A stretch of DNA of 29,755 bases from CAYJXJ01 sp964374095. GTDB taxonomy: Bacteria; Elusimicrobiota; Elusimicrobia; UBA1565; UBA9628. The position numbers were made by a program, and so were the translations under genes. Under the pieces are notes generated by a model. The model was not told the origin of the DNA and made no database searches. It saw only the letters and a list, made by a program, of their open reading frames with translations. Within the stretch, counting starts at the first letter, position 1; the number at the start of each line of letters is the position of its first letter. The stretch is taken from assembly GCA_964374095.1 (NCBI GenBank), contig CAYJXJ010000040.1, positions 1 to 29,755 on the forward strand, read 5' to 3'. Of this stretch, positions 6,979 to 14,926 are shown in pieces.

Positions 6979-8592
6979 CTACCCCCTCAGGACCGGGTAC
7001 TCGCCGAAAACATCGCGCAGGGCGCTGGTGATTTCGCCGACGGAGCCGTAGGCCTCGACGCACTCGAGAATGGGGGGGAGGACATTTTCGGCGCCTCGCG
7101 CGCAGCCGCGCAGACGCTCCAAGCAAGCCAGCACTTTGGAGTTGTCCCGCCCCCGGCGGACGCGCTTCAAGGCCCGGATTTGGAGCGCCTCGACCGACCG
7201 GCCGATCTTGAGAATCGGCGGCATGCGGCCGTCGCCGGCGAAAGCGTTGACCCCCACGATCTTGCGGCGGCCCCGGTTGAGATCGGTCTCGAAACGATAG
7301 GCGGTCTCCGCGATCTGCCGGTGGAAGAACCCGTTCTCGAGCGCCGGGACCACGCCCCCGAGCTCCTTGATGCGGGTCATGAGGCCGGTGGCCCGCCGTT
7401 CCATCTCCCCGGTCAGCCACTCCAGATAGTATGAACCGCCGAATGGGTCGGGGGTGTCGGTGACCCCAGTCTCGAGGGCGATGATCTGCTGGGTGCGCAG
7501 GGCCAGCCGGACCGCCTCGTCGGACGGCAAGGCGAGGGCCTCGTCGAAGGAGTTGGTGTGAAGGCTTTGCGTCCCGCCGAGGACCCCGGCCAAGGCCTGG
7601 TAGGCCACGCGAACCAGGTTGTTGAGGGGCTGCTGGGCCGTCAGGCTCACCCCCGCCGTCTGGCAGTGCATCGGAAGCATCCATGAGATCTCGCGCTTGG
7701 CCCCGAATTCGTCGCGCATCACCCGCGCCCAGATTCCGCGCGCGGCGCGGAGCTTCGCGATCTCCTCAAAAAAGCAGTTGTGAACGTCGAAGAAGAAGGA
7801 GAGTTGGGAGGCGAAGTCGTCCACCGCCAGGCCGCGGCGGACCAGCCTTTCGGCGTAGTCGCGCCCATCGGCCAGGGTGAAAGCGAGTTCCTGCGCCGCG
7901 TCGGCGCCCGCCTCGCGGATATGGTACCCCGAGATCGAGATCGGATAGAAGCGCGGGACCTCCCGCACGCAGTACTCGATCGTGTCGAGGACCAGGCGCA
8001 TGGACGGCTCCGGGGGGTAGAGATATTCGTTCTGGGCGATATACTCCTTCAGGATGTCGGTCTGGACGGTCCCGCGCACCCGCACAAAGGGCACGCCCTG
8101 CCGGCGCGCCACGGCCAGATACATCGCCAGAAACACCGGCGCCGGGAGGTTTATCGTCATCGAGGTGGAGACCCGGGCGAGATCGATGCCGGCGAACAGG
8201 GCTTCGAAATCCGCCAAGGTGTCGATCGCCACGCCCTCCCGGCCCACCTCGCCGCGCGAGCGCGGATCGTCCGAGTCCAACCCCATCAGGGTCGGCAGGT
8301 CGAACGCCGTGGACAGCCCCGTCTCGCCGTGCTCCAGGAGGTACTTGAAGCGGGCGTTGGTGTCCTTGGCCGTCATGTGCCCCGCGAATTGGCGCATGGT
8401 CCAAGGATTGATTCGGTAGCCGCCCGATTTCAGGCCTCGCACGTAGGGAAACTGTCCGGGCTTGCCGTTCTCGGCGAGCAAATCCCGGCCGGACAGGTCC
8501 CCGGGTCCGTAACTGACCTTCACCGGTATCTCCGACAGAGTGGTCGGATTCTCCGCGTGCGGCGCCCGGGGCCTCACGGCCACCCGGCTCAT
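6979..8592 (-). CDS. Methylmalonyl-CoA mutase, large (catalytic) subunit family
   Basis: Product of 537 residues forming the TIM-barrel catalytic part of an acyl-CoA mutase. Seen: PWTMRQFAGH, GETGLSTAFDLPTLMG, VSTSMTINLPAPV, YPISISGYHIREAGA, HCQTAGVSLTAQQP, LGGTQSLHTNSFDEALALP and DPFGGSYYLE. The protein ends after the barrel and helical region; the cobalamin-binding domain (DxHxxG) is absent, as in two-subunit mutases where a small partner binds B12. No such partner or MeaB chaperone is in the window. The usual Arg two residues before the HCQT histidine is Met-Pro context here (LPMHCQ), so substrate preference (methylmalonyl-, isobutyryl- or another acyl-CoA) is open. ATG at 8592 overlaps the FecR stop as ATGA. 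Confidence 0.9.
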   Translation of the reverse strand: MSRVAVRPRAPHAENPTTLSEIPVKVSYGPGDLSGRDLLAENGKPGQFPYVRGLKSGGYRINPWTMRQFAGHMTAKDTNARFKYLLEHGETGLSTAFDLPTLMGLDSDDPRSRGEVGREGVAIDTLADFEALFAGIDLARVSTSMTINLPAPVFLAMYLAVARRQGVPFVRVRGTVQTDILKEYIAQNEYLYPPEPSMRLVLDTIEYCVREVPRFYPISISGYHIREAGADAAQELAFTLADGRDYAERLVRRGLAVDDFASQLSFFFDVHNCFFEEIAKLRAARGIWARVMRDEFGAKREISWMLPMHCQTAGVSLTAQQPLNNLVRVAYQALAGVLGGTQSLHTNSFDEALALPSDEAVRLALRTQQIIALETGVTDTPDPFGGSYYLEWLTGEMERRATGLMTRIKELGGVVPALENGFFHRQIAETAYRFETDLNRGRRKIVGVNAFAGDGRMPPILKIGRSVEALQIRALKRVRRGRDNSKVLACLERLRGCARGAENVLPPILECVEAYGSVGEITSALRDVFGEYPVLRG

Positions 8593-9440
8593 CTCCCCCG
8601 CTTCTCCCGGATGCGCTGGCGGCGCTTCTCCATCTTCTCCCGATCCTGGGAAGCCGGCTTGGCGCGCTCCTGCCGCCGCTGCTGCTGGCGCTCGAGCTTC
8701 TCGCGGCGCCGCCGCGTCTGCTCCCCGGCGCGCTCCCGCCATTGGCCCCGCAGCTTCCGGCGCTGATCGGGAGAGAGGGCTTTCCAGTTCTTGCGAAGGT
8801 AGGCCGCCCGGCGTCCCATGCCACGGACGTAGCGCCGATGCTTCATCAGGCGTTTGAGCTGATAGGGCGCGGCCGGGCGCTGGCCGCGGCGGACCACGGT
8901 CTCCTGATTGGCGATGAGACGCTCGGAGGGACCGCCGGCCGCGTCGCTCACCTCGACCTCGCCTTCGTCGAAAACCCCCACATGGGTTTCGCCGCCCGAG
9001 CCGTCCTCGATCTCGACGGCGAACTCCGTCCCCCGCACGGCGGCCACCGCCGTCGGGGTCCGCACCCGGAACCCGCCTCCCATCCCGAGGGCCTTCTGGA
9101 TCTTGGCCAACAGGCCGCCGCGGGCGGCCGCGATCTCGACTCGGCCGCGGCGGGCGTCGGCGATCCTGATCTCGGAGTTCGGACGCAGAGTGACGATGGA
9201 GTCCCCTTCAAAAGCGATCTCGGCGCTGCCGTCCTTGCCCGTGCGGACCCGGTCGCCGACTTCCAAGGGCGCGCCCTCCTCGCCCGGCATGCCCCCGGGA
9301 TCCCCGTCGGAGGTCCAAACGGTCACTTCGCCCTTGGCCTCGGTCAACCGGGCCTCCCATTCCTGGGCTTGACCGCCCGGGGCGTCCTGAGCCCGGCACG
9401 CAGCCAGGACCAACGCCATCGCCGCCAAAAGGCTCGTCAT
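8589..9440 (-). CDS. FecR-domain lipoprotein with basic coiled-coil tail
   Basis: Product of 283 residues. The N-terminus MTSLLAAMALVLAACRA is a lipoprotein signal with lipobox LAAC and lipidated Cys at residue 15. Residues ~30-170 form a FecR domain: LEVGDRVRTGKDGSAEIAF, GDSIVTLRPNSEIRI, a VRTPTAVAAVRGTEFAV core and the final VSDAAGG/ERLIANQETVVRRG segment. The last ~90 residues are very rich in Arg, Lys and Gln and read as a long basic helix or coiled coil. FecR domains occur in sigma regulators and in surface or periplasmic structural proteins; with no ECF sigma factor or TonB receptor nearby, a structural or signalling role in the periplasm is likelier than iron-citrate regulation. Both ends overlap neighbours by ATGA. 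Confidence 0.85.
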   Translation of the reverse strand: MTSLLAAMALVLAACRAQDAPGGQAQEWEARLTEAKGEVTVWTSDGDPGGMPGEEGAPLEVGDRVRTGKDGSAEIAFEGDSIVTLRPNSEIRIADARRGRVEIAAARGGLLAKIQKALGMGGGFRVRTPTAVAAVRGTEFAVEIEDGSGGETHVGVFDEGEVEVSDAAGGPSERLIANQETVVRRGQRPAAPYQLKRLMKHRRYVRGMGRRAAYLRKNWKALSPDQRRKLRGQWRERAGEQTRRRREKLERQQQRRQERAKPASQDREKMEKRRQRIREKRGR

Positions 9441-10618
9441 CGCCGTACCTCCGCGCCTCCGGTCAGGCGCACCTTCAAGAATTGATGCTTCCCCACCTGC
9501 AGGATGAAGCTCGCGGGCGCCGCGATCGGCCCGTCCTCCGAGGCCTTGCGCCCGTCGATTTTGACGCCGCCCTGCGAGATCAGCCGCCGGGCTTCGTTGC
9601 GGGACTTGGTCCCCCCGGCGCGATGGATGAGCTCGCTGAGGACCAATCCCGCCGGCATCAGCACCTCGGCGGCGTCCGCCGGCAGCCGCCGGGATGAAAA
9701 GGTATCCTCGAAATAGCGGCGGGCGTCCCGGCCGGCCTCTTCACCGTGGTAGCGCGACACGAGGAGCTGGGCCAGATCCTTCTTCGCCGCCATGGGATGG
9801 GCGGCCTTGATCTCGCCGAGCTCACGGTCGGTCAGCAATTCGTAATAACCGAGCATCAGAGCGTCGGAGAGGCTCATGACTTTCCCGAAAATCGCATTGG
9901 GCGGATCGCTGAGCGCTACGGAATTACCGTAGGATTTAGACATCTTCTTCACCCCGTCGGTTCCCACCAATAGGGGCATCGTCAGCACCACCTGGGGCTC
10001 CTGGCCTGAGTCAGCCTGCATCTTGCGTCCCATCAGCAGGTTGGTGAGCTGGTCGTTTCCCCCCAGCTCCACGTCCGCGGAAACCGCGACCGAGTCCTGG
10101 CCTTGGAACAGCGGGTAGAGCACCTCCAGGAGCGTGAGGGGGGAATTATCCCGGACCCGGTTCTTGAAATCCTCCCGGGCCAGGACCTGCTGGACGGTAT
10201 GGCGCTTGAGCGTCTCCAAGAGATCCTTCCCCAAAAACGGCGCGAGCCATTCGGAGTTGCGGCGCAATTCGGCGCGGGAACGGTCCAGTATCTTGAAGGC
10301 CTGGTCTTGGTAGGTGCGGGCGTTCTCGTCGATCTGGGCCGCGGAAAGGGTAGGCCGCGTCGCATTAAGGCCGGAGGGGTCCCCGATCATGGCGGTAAAG
10401 TCGCCGATGATCAGCACGGCCGTGTGCCCGTGGTCCTGGAAGGCCCGCAGTTTGGTCAGCACCACGCTGTGGCCCAGGTGCAGGTCCGGGGACGTCGGGT
10501 CGACCCCGAGCTTGACGCGCAGAGGACGCTTGGAGGAGAGCTTGCGGCGCAGGTCCTCCTCGCTGACGAGCGAGACATGGCCGCGCTTAAAGACCTCGAT
10601 CTGGCGGTCCGGGTTCAT
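9437..10618 (-). CDS. tyrS: Tyrosyl-tRNA synthetase
   Basis: Charges tRNA-Tyr. The 393-residue product shows the class I elements in order: PDLHLGHSVVL (HIGH motif), the tyrosine-binding region VELGGNDQLTNLLMGR, KKMSKSYGNSVAL (KMSKS loop), and a C-terminal S4 RNA-binding domain (SRNEARRLISQGGVKIDG). This arrangement and length match the TyrRS form with SPDLHLGH. ATG at 10618 is chosen: it follows a TGATAGAAT element by eight bases, so the mRNA from that promoter would be leaderless or nearly so; an in-frame TTG six codons upstream lies within the promoter itself. The stop overlaps the FecR start. A 107-base gap separates it from priA, consistent with its own promoter. Confidence 0.96.
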   Translation of the reverse strand: MNPDRQIEVFKRGHVSLVSEEDLRRKLSSKRPLRVKLGVDPTSPDLHLGHSVVLTKLRAFQDHGHTAVLIIGDFTAMIGDPSGLNATRPTLSAAQIDENARTYQDQAFKILDRSRAELRRNSEWLAPFLGKDLLETLKRHTVQQVLAREDFKNRVRDNSPLTLLEVLYPLFQGQDSVAVSADVELGGNDQLTNLLMGRKMQADSGQEPQVVLTMPLLVGTDGVKKMSKSYGNSVALSDPPNAIFGKVMSLSDALMLGYYELLTDRELGEIKAAHPMAAKKDLAQLLVSRYHGEEAGRDARRYFEDTFSSRRLPADAAEVLMPAGLVLSELIHRAGGTKSRNEARRLISQGGVKIDGRKASEDGPIAAPASFILQVGKHQFLKVRLTGGAEVRR

Positions 10619-10626
10619 GCCAGCCA

Positions 10627-10635
10627 ATTCTATCA
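10627..10635 (-). promoter_or_regulatory. Extended -10 promoter of tyrS
   Basis: Minus-strand TGATAGAAT (TGn plus TAGAAT) ends eight bases before the tyrS ATG. No good -35 hexamer is present at 16-18 bases, which is usual for extended -10 promoters. It would allow tyrS-fecR-mutase-mltG to be transcribed independently of priA. Confidence 0.5.
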
Positions 10636-10725
10636 AGAAACGAGGGCCAGGTCTTCACTTCCGGCGGTGGGCCTTCCAATAGAATGAGACCGGCTACCTG
10701 CGATGGAGGTAACGGAAGAAAAACC

Positions 10726-12735
10726 CTAGTCGTAGGGATCGGCGTCCACCCGCCACCGGACGCCGGGCGAATAGGGCGCGCCCAGAAGGGACCGCAAGGC
10801 CTCCTCGCGGCGCATGGGATCGCGGAGCTTGACGAGCAGCTGCATGCGGTGCCGGCCCCGCTCCAAGGGCGGCAGGGCCGGGGCGGGGCCCAAGACTTCA
10901 TGGGACCCGGCGGGCAGGCGGGCCCGTAGCGCGGCGGCCAGCGATTCGCCGCCCGCTTGGACATTTTCGATCTTGGCTCCGGTGAGGATCACCTTCAGGA
11001 GCGTGGTGAAGGGGGGATATCCCAGCTCCCGGCGTTGGACGAGCTCGCCCTCGGCGAAGCCTCCGTAGTCTCCCGCCGCCGCGGCCGCGAGCGCGGGATG
11101 CTCGGGATAGGCGGTTTGGATGATGACCTCCCCGGGCTTGTGCGCGCGCCCGGAACGGCCCGAGACCTGGGCCAAGAGCTGCAGGGTCCGCTCCCCCGCC
11201 CGGAAATCGGGCATATTGAGCATGGTGTCGGCGTCCACGACGCCCACCAAGGTCACCTCGGGAAAATGCAGGCTCTTGGCCACGAGCTTGGTGCCGACCA
11301 GCACGTCGGCCTCCCGAGCCTGGAAGGCTTCGAGGATGTGAAGGTCCTGGCCCCCGCGCCCCAGGCTGTCCCGGTCGAATCGCAGCACCCGCGCCCGGGG
11401 AAATGCCCCCCGGACCTCCGTCACGACCCGCTGGGTCCCGGTCCCGGCGACCCGCAGGGCGGGCCGGCCGCAGGACCCGCACGTCGCGGCGGGAACGGAC
11501 TTGCGGCCGCAGTGGTGACAGCTCATGGCGAAGCCTCCCGCCGCTTCGTGCTGCACCCGGGCGACGCCGCACGCGGGGCAGCGGTCCACCCAGCGGCAGC
11601 GCCCGCACATCACCAGCGTGGCGAAGCCCCGCCGATTGACGAGCAGAATGCACTGCTCGCCCCGCGCGAGACGCGCCTTTAGCCCCTCGGAAAGCTCCGG
11701 GGAAAGGCAGCTCGCCCCCGTCGGCCTGGGAACGATCGTGACCGCGGGCTTCTCCGTGGCAAAGACCCGGTCCGGGATCGAAATCAGCCGGGCGCCGCCC
11801 TCCCGGCACAACTGCCAGGACTCGATCGACGGCGTCGCCGAGCCCATCACCACCAAGGCATGGCAGGCCGCGGCGCGGTGCAGGATGACGTCGCGCGCGT
11901 GATACGCCGGCGCCGGGGTGTCCTGCTTGAAGGACTCGTCGTGCTCTTCGTCGAGCACCACCAGGCGCAGGTCGCGAAACGGCAGGAGGGCCGCCGAACG
12001 GGCCCCGACGACCACCCGGACCTTCCCGTCGCGCAGGCCCAGCCAGGCCTCGCGCCGGCTGGCGACGCCCAGGCGCGAGTGCCACTGGACGACGGGGCCC
12101 TTGAGCGCGGCCTTGAACTCCCGGAAAAACGGGCCGGTCAGCGAGATCTCCGGCAGGAGAAAGAGGGCCTGGCCGCCCGAAGCCTCCACCTCCCGGATCA
12201 AGCGCAGGTACACCTCGGTCTTTCCTGACGCCGGAACTCCGTAAAGCACCGAGACCGCGTGGCGCTTCTCGCGCAACTGGCCGGACAAGGCCGCGAGCGC
12301 GGCCGCCTGCCCGGGAGTCAACTGAACCTCCTGGCGCGGCGGCAGGTCCCGCTCCGTTTCGGGGCGGGGCTTGCGGGCCCGGGGGGAAACCGGCTTGACC
12401 GCGGCGGGAAGCACGCCGCGCACGCATTCCCCGACCGGCGATCCGTAATGGCGCGCGAGCCACCGGGCGGCATCGAGCAACTCGGCCGTCAGCACGGGCG
12501 CGGGATCGACCATCCCCTCGAGCTCCTTGAGAGGCCGCTCGGGCTGGCCGTGGAACACCCGCAGGACCGTGCCGGTCAGCTTGCGGGGACCAAAGGACGC
12601 CAGCACGCGGGCCCCGGGCATCAGGGTCCCGAGTCCCTCCGGAACCAGATAATGAAAGGTGCGGTGCAGCGGCACCGGGAACGCGACGTCGGCGATCTTG
12701 ACGGGGGGAGGGGGCGGGACCTCCGGCGAGGTCAC
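10726..12735 (-). CDS. priA: PriA, primosomal replication-restart helicase
   Basis: Product of 669 residues. The N-terminal 3'-DNA-binding domain (VPLHRTFHYLVPEG) is followed by a superfamily 2 helicase: Walker A GVPASGKTEVYLRL, the DEEHDESFKQD motif II, GSATPSIESW, and the motif V/VI region VGTKLVAKSLHFP to QVSGRSGRA. The zinc insertion typical of PriA is complete: CGRCRWVDRCPACG and CHHCGRKS...CGSCGRPA give eight Cys in four CxxC-type pairs. Known role: recognises stalled replication forks and reloads the replisome. GTG at 12735 overlaps the stop of the upstream methyltransferase as GTGA, so the two are coupled. The gene ends 107 bases before tyrS. Confidence 0.96.
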   Translation of the reverse strand: MTSPEVPPPPPVKIADVAFPVPLHRTFHYLVPEGLGTLMPGARVLASFGPRKLTGTVLRVFHGQPERPLKELEGMVDPAPVLTAELLDAARWLARHYGSPVGECVRGVLPAAVKPVSPRARKPRPETERDLPPRQEVQLTPGQAAALAALSGQLREKRHAVSVLYGVPASGKTEVYLRLIREVEASGGQALFLLPEISLTGPFFREFKAALKGPVVQWHSRLGVASRREAWLGLRDGKVRVVVGARSAALLPFRDLRLVVLDEEHDESFKQDTPAPAYHARDVILHRAAACHALVVMGSATPSIESWQLCREGGARLISIPDRVFATEKPAVTIVPRPTGASCLSPELSEGLKARLARGEQCILLVNRRGFATLVMCGRCRWVDRCPACGVARVQHEAAGGFAMSCHHCGRKSVPAATCGSCGRPALRVAGTGTQRVVTEVRGAFPRARVLRFDRDSLGRGGQDLHILEAFQAREADVLVGTKLVAKSLHFPEVTLVGVVDADTMLNMPDFRAGERTLQLLAQVSGRSGRAHKPGEVIIQTAYPEHPALAAAAAGDYGGFAEGELVQRRELGYPPFTTLLKVILTGAKIENVQAGGESLAAALRARLPAGSHEVLGPAPALPPLERGRHRMQLLVKLRDPMRREEALRSLLGAPYSPGVRWRVDADPYD

Positions 12736-13475
12736 TGGGGTTTGAATGCCGTGAAGACGAAGTGCGGGGGAAAATTGCGCAGCTCGAATTCCGTCCGGAC
12801 GGGTTCGAAATAGTCCTCGAGCAGGGAGACCAGGTGCGGCGTCACCTGGTAGGCGACAAAACGCCCTCCGGGGTTGAGGGCTTCGACGGTGGCGGACAGA
12901 AGCTCATGGCGGGCCCGGGGACGGAACATCGAGAAGGGAACCCCGGAGACGATCGCGTCGGCGCCGGCGACGCCGGCGGAATCGAGTATGCGGCGGATCT
13001 GGCGAACGTCGTCTTGGACCACGGTCAACCGAGGATCGCGAAGAACGCGCAGCTCATTGAAGAGACGCTCGTTGAGCTCGACGGCGACCAAGCGGCCGGA
13101 GGCCGGCAGCCTGGCGAGAATGTTGCGGGTGATCACCCCCGCCGCGGCTCCGTATTCCACGACCACGCGGCAGCGGCGCAGGTCCATGGCCCTGGAGACC
13201 CTCTCCACCAGATATTTGCCGCTGGGCGTGATCGAGGCCACCGACTTATCGTCCAGGAAGGCCTTGAAATAGGTGAGGGGACGGGTCTCCCGGTTCTTAT
13301 TTCCCAGATGGCGCATCTCGCGCAGGAGCGCTTCGAAGCGGCGGACGGAGCCCTTGAGGCGCTCCTCGAGGTTCTTGCCGGAGGCGCGCCGGCGATCGAC
13401 GAATTCGCTGAGGATGTCGCCGATTTCATCGAGAAGATCTCGCTCGCCGTGCGTTTTCTCTTTGGCGGGCTTCAC
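12732..13475 (-). CDS. SAM-dependent methyltransferase (COG3963 phospholipid N-methyltransferase / KsgA-like fold)
   Basis: Product of 247 residues from GTG at 13475, which overlaps the glycosylase stop as GTGA. The first ~75 residues are charged and helical (FVDRRRASGKNLEERLKGS). The methyltransferase domain follows: TPSGKYLVERV, then VVVEYGAAAGVITRNIL at the SAM-binding motif I, LVAVELNERLF with the acidic ribose-binding residue, IVSGVPFSMF in the motif IV position, and LNPGGRFVAYQV. The VSG-P pattern and C-terminal NFPPHFVF resemble the COG3963 group, some of which methylate membrane lipids. Motif I has GAAAG where GPGTG is usual. Substrate is unproven; rRNA, lipid or protein are all possible. 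Confidence 0.75.
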   Translation of the reverse strand: MKPAKEKTHGERDLLDEIGDILSEFVDRRRASGKNLEERLKGSVRRFEALLREMRHLGNKNRETRPLTYFKAFLDDKSVASITPSGKYLVERVSRAMDLRRCRVVVEYGAAAGVITRNILARLPASGRLVAVELNERLFNELRVLRDPRLTVVQDDVRQIRRILDSAGVAGADAIVSGVPFSMFRPRARHELLSATVEALNPGGRFVAYQVTPHLVSLLEDYFEPVRTEFELRNFPPHFVFTAFKPQ

Positions 13476-14221
13476 GGCGCGGCCTCCGCCTCGGGATCGG
13501 CGAGCTCCGCCCGCAGGGCCTGCATGTCCTTCCACACCGGCCTCTTGAGCTCCGGATCGCGCAGCAGAGCCGCCGGATGGTAGGTCGGCAGGAGCTTGAC
13601 CGTCCGGCCGCCCGCGGACAGCGTCGTCCATTGTCCCCGCAGCCGCCCGATCCCCTCCGAAGAGCCGGTCAAGGCCCGGGCCGCGGGAGCCCCCAGAGCG
13701 ACGACGACCCGGGGGGCGATGGTGCGGATTTGCTCGTCCAAGAAGGGGCGGCAGGCGGCCATCTCCTCGGGGCTCGGCGCCCGGTCGTTGCCCCGGGCGT
13801 CGGGACGGGCGGGATCCTTCATGGGGTGGCATTTGACGGTGTTGGCGATGAACACGTCCGAGCGCGACAGGCCGATGGCGGCCAGTATCCGGTCGAGGAG
13901 GCGGCCCGCCGGTCCGACGAAGGGCTCGCCGCGGCGGTCCTCCTCATAGCCCGGTCCCTCGCCGACGAACATCACCCGCGCCCGGGGACTTCCGACCCCC
14001 GGGACGGATTTGATCCGCGCGGCCCCGAGAGGGCAGCGCCGGCAGGAGTCGATCTCGGAGGCCAACTCGCGCAGACGGGTCCCGGGATCCGCCGCGGCCG
14101 CAGGCACGACCTGGGAAGGGACCCGCGCGGGCGCGCCGCGCGGCCGCGGCGCCGGCGGCGCCGATCGAAGACGGCGGCGCAATTGGCGGCTCAGGACCAG
14201 AAGTTCGTCACTCATGGTCAT
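13472..14221 (-). CDS. Family-4 uracil-DNA glycosylase (Fe-S cluster type)
   Basis: Removes uracil from DNA to start base-excision repair. The product is up to 249 residues. A poorly conserved Arg/Pro/Ala-rich N-terminal ~50 residues precedes the UDG domain. Seen: CRRCPLG (two Fe-S ligands), motif 1 GEGPGYEEDRRGEPFVGPAG, NTVKCHP (third Cys) and a fourth Cys in EEMAACRPFLD, VVALGAPAARALTG, and the late motif PTYHPAALLRDP. The four Cys and GExPG motif define family 4. Two starts are possible: ATG 14221, which belongs to the interspersed repeat together with the ribosome-binding site GGAGGAG, and ATG 14215, two codons further. The upstream coaB stop codon also lies in that repeat. Confidence 0.93.
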   Translation of the reverse strand: MTMSDELLVLSRQLRRRLRSAPPAPRPRGAPARVPSQVVPAAAADPGTRLRELASEIDSCRRCPLGAARIKSVPGVGSPRARVMFVGEGPGYEEDRRGEPFVGPAGRLLDRILAAIGLSRSDVFIANTVKCHPMKDPARPDARGNDRAPSPEEMAACRPFLDEQIRTIAPRVVVALGAPAARALTGSSEGIGRLRGQWTTLSAGGRTVKLLPTYHPAALLRDPELKRPVWKDMQALRAELADPEAEAAP

Positions 14222-14222
14222 G

Positions 14223-14267
14223 GTTCTCCTCCGATATCCTTAGGAATCGAACCATTTCCTTCGGTCA
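14223..14267 (-). repeat. Interspersed repeat copy 1, filling the coaB-glycosylase junction
   Basis: A 45-bp sequence on the minus strand that begins TGACCGAAGGAAATGGTTCG and ends GGAGGAGAAC. By direct comparison it matches the two tandem copies at 29.6 kb with about four mismatches and no gaps. Its first three bases are the coaB stop codon, and its end provides a Shine-Dalgarno sequence followed by C and the ATG of the glycosylase gene. So the whole intergenic region consists of the repeat. Confidence 0.85.
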
Positions 14268-14921
14268 CAGCAAATCGGAGAGCATTCGAAAAATTTCGCG
14301 GGCCGCCGCGGTCTTGGCCAGCGGCCCAAAGCGCGTCGCCCCGGCGCGGGTCACGACGTCCATCCGGATGCGCGTCGAACCCAGGGAGCTCGGCCCGTTG
14401 GCCACGATTAGATCAAGCCCCTTGCGCTCGAGCTTCTCGCGCGCCGCCGACAAACCTCCCCGGGTCTCCAGCGCAAAGCCCGCGACGACGGGCCTTCCGC
14501 CCCGGCGTCGCCGCGCCGCTTCCTTGATAATATCGGGATTGGGGATCAAAGTCAAACGCAGGGGTCCGGACCCGCGCCTGAGTTTGTGCCGCCGATGGGA
14601 CTCGAATCGCCAATCCGAGACCGCCGCCGTCCCGATCACCGCCGCCGCTCCCGGCAGGCGGCGCAGGACTTCGCGGCGCATTTGGATGGCGGAACCGACA
14701 CGGACCAGTTGGAGACCGCGGGGAACGGCCACCGCGGTCGGACCGCACACGACGCAAGGCCGGGCCCCCAGTCTCTTGGCCTCGGCGGCCAAGGCCAGGC
14801 CCATGCGGCCCGTGGCGGCGTTGGTGAGGAAACGGATCGGGTCGAGGTGTTCCCGGGTGGGTCCCGCCGTGATCAGGACGCGCAGCCCGCGCCAACGCCG
14901 GCGCCAGCCGGCGCGCCACAC
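14265..14921 (-). CDS. coaB: Phosphopantothenate-cysteine ligase (CoaB half)
   Basis: Joins cysteine to 4'-phosphopantothenate in coenzyme A synthesis. The ~218-residue product has the whole CoaB domain: RVLITAGPTREHLDP with RFLTNAATGRMG (conserved Asn), the GTAAVSDWR segment, HKLRR in place of the usual KIKK loop, IPNPDII, VVAGFALET and LIVANGP. In most bacteria this is the C-terminal half of a fused CoaBC. Here it is in a different frame from the upstream CoaC part; GTG at 14921 starts five bases after the coaC stop. Whether this is a true two-gene arrangement or a frameshift in a formerly fused gene cannot be told from this copy. Its stop codon is the first triplet of the interspersed repeat. 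Confidence 0.88.
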   Translation of the reverse strand: MWRAGWRRRWRGLRVLITAGPTREHLDPIRFLTNAATGRMGLALAAEAKRLGARPCVVCGPTAVAVPRGLQLVRVGSAIQMRREVLRRLPGAAAVIGTAAVSDWRFESHRRHKLRRGSGPLRLTLIPNPDIIKEAARRRRGGRPVVAGFALETRGGLSAAREKLERKGLDLIVANGPSSLGSTRIRMDVVTRAGATRFGPLAKTAAAREIFRMLSDLL

Positions 14922-14926
14922 GGCCG

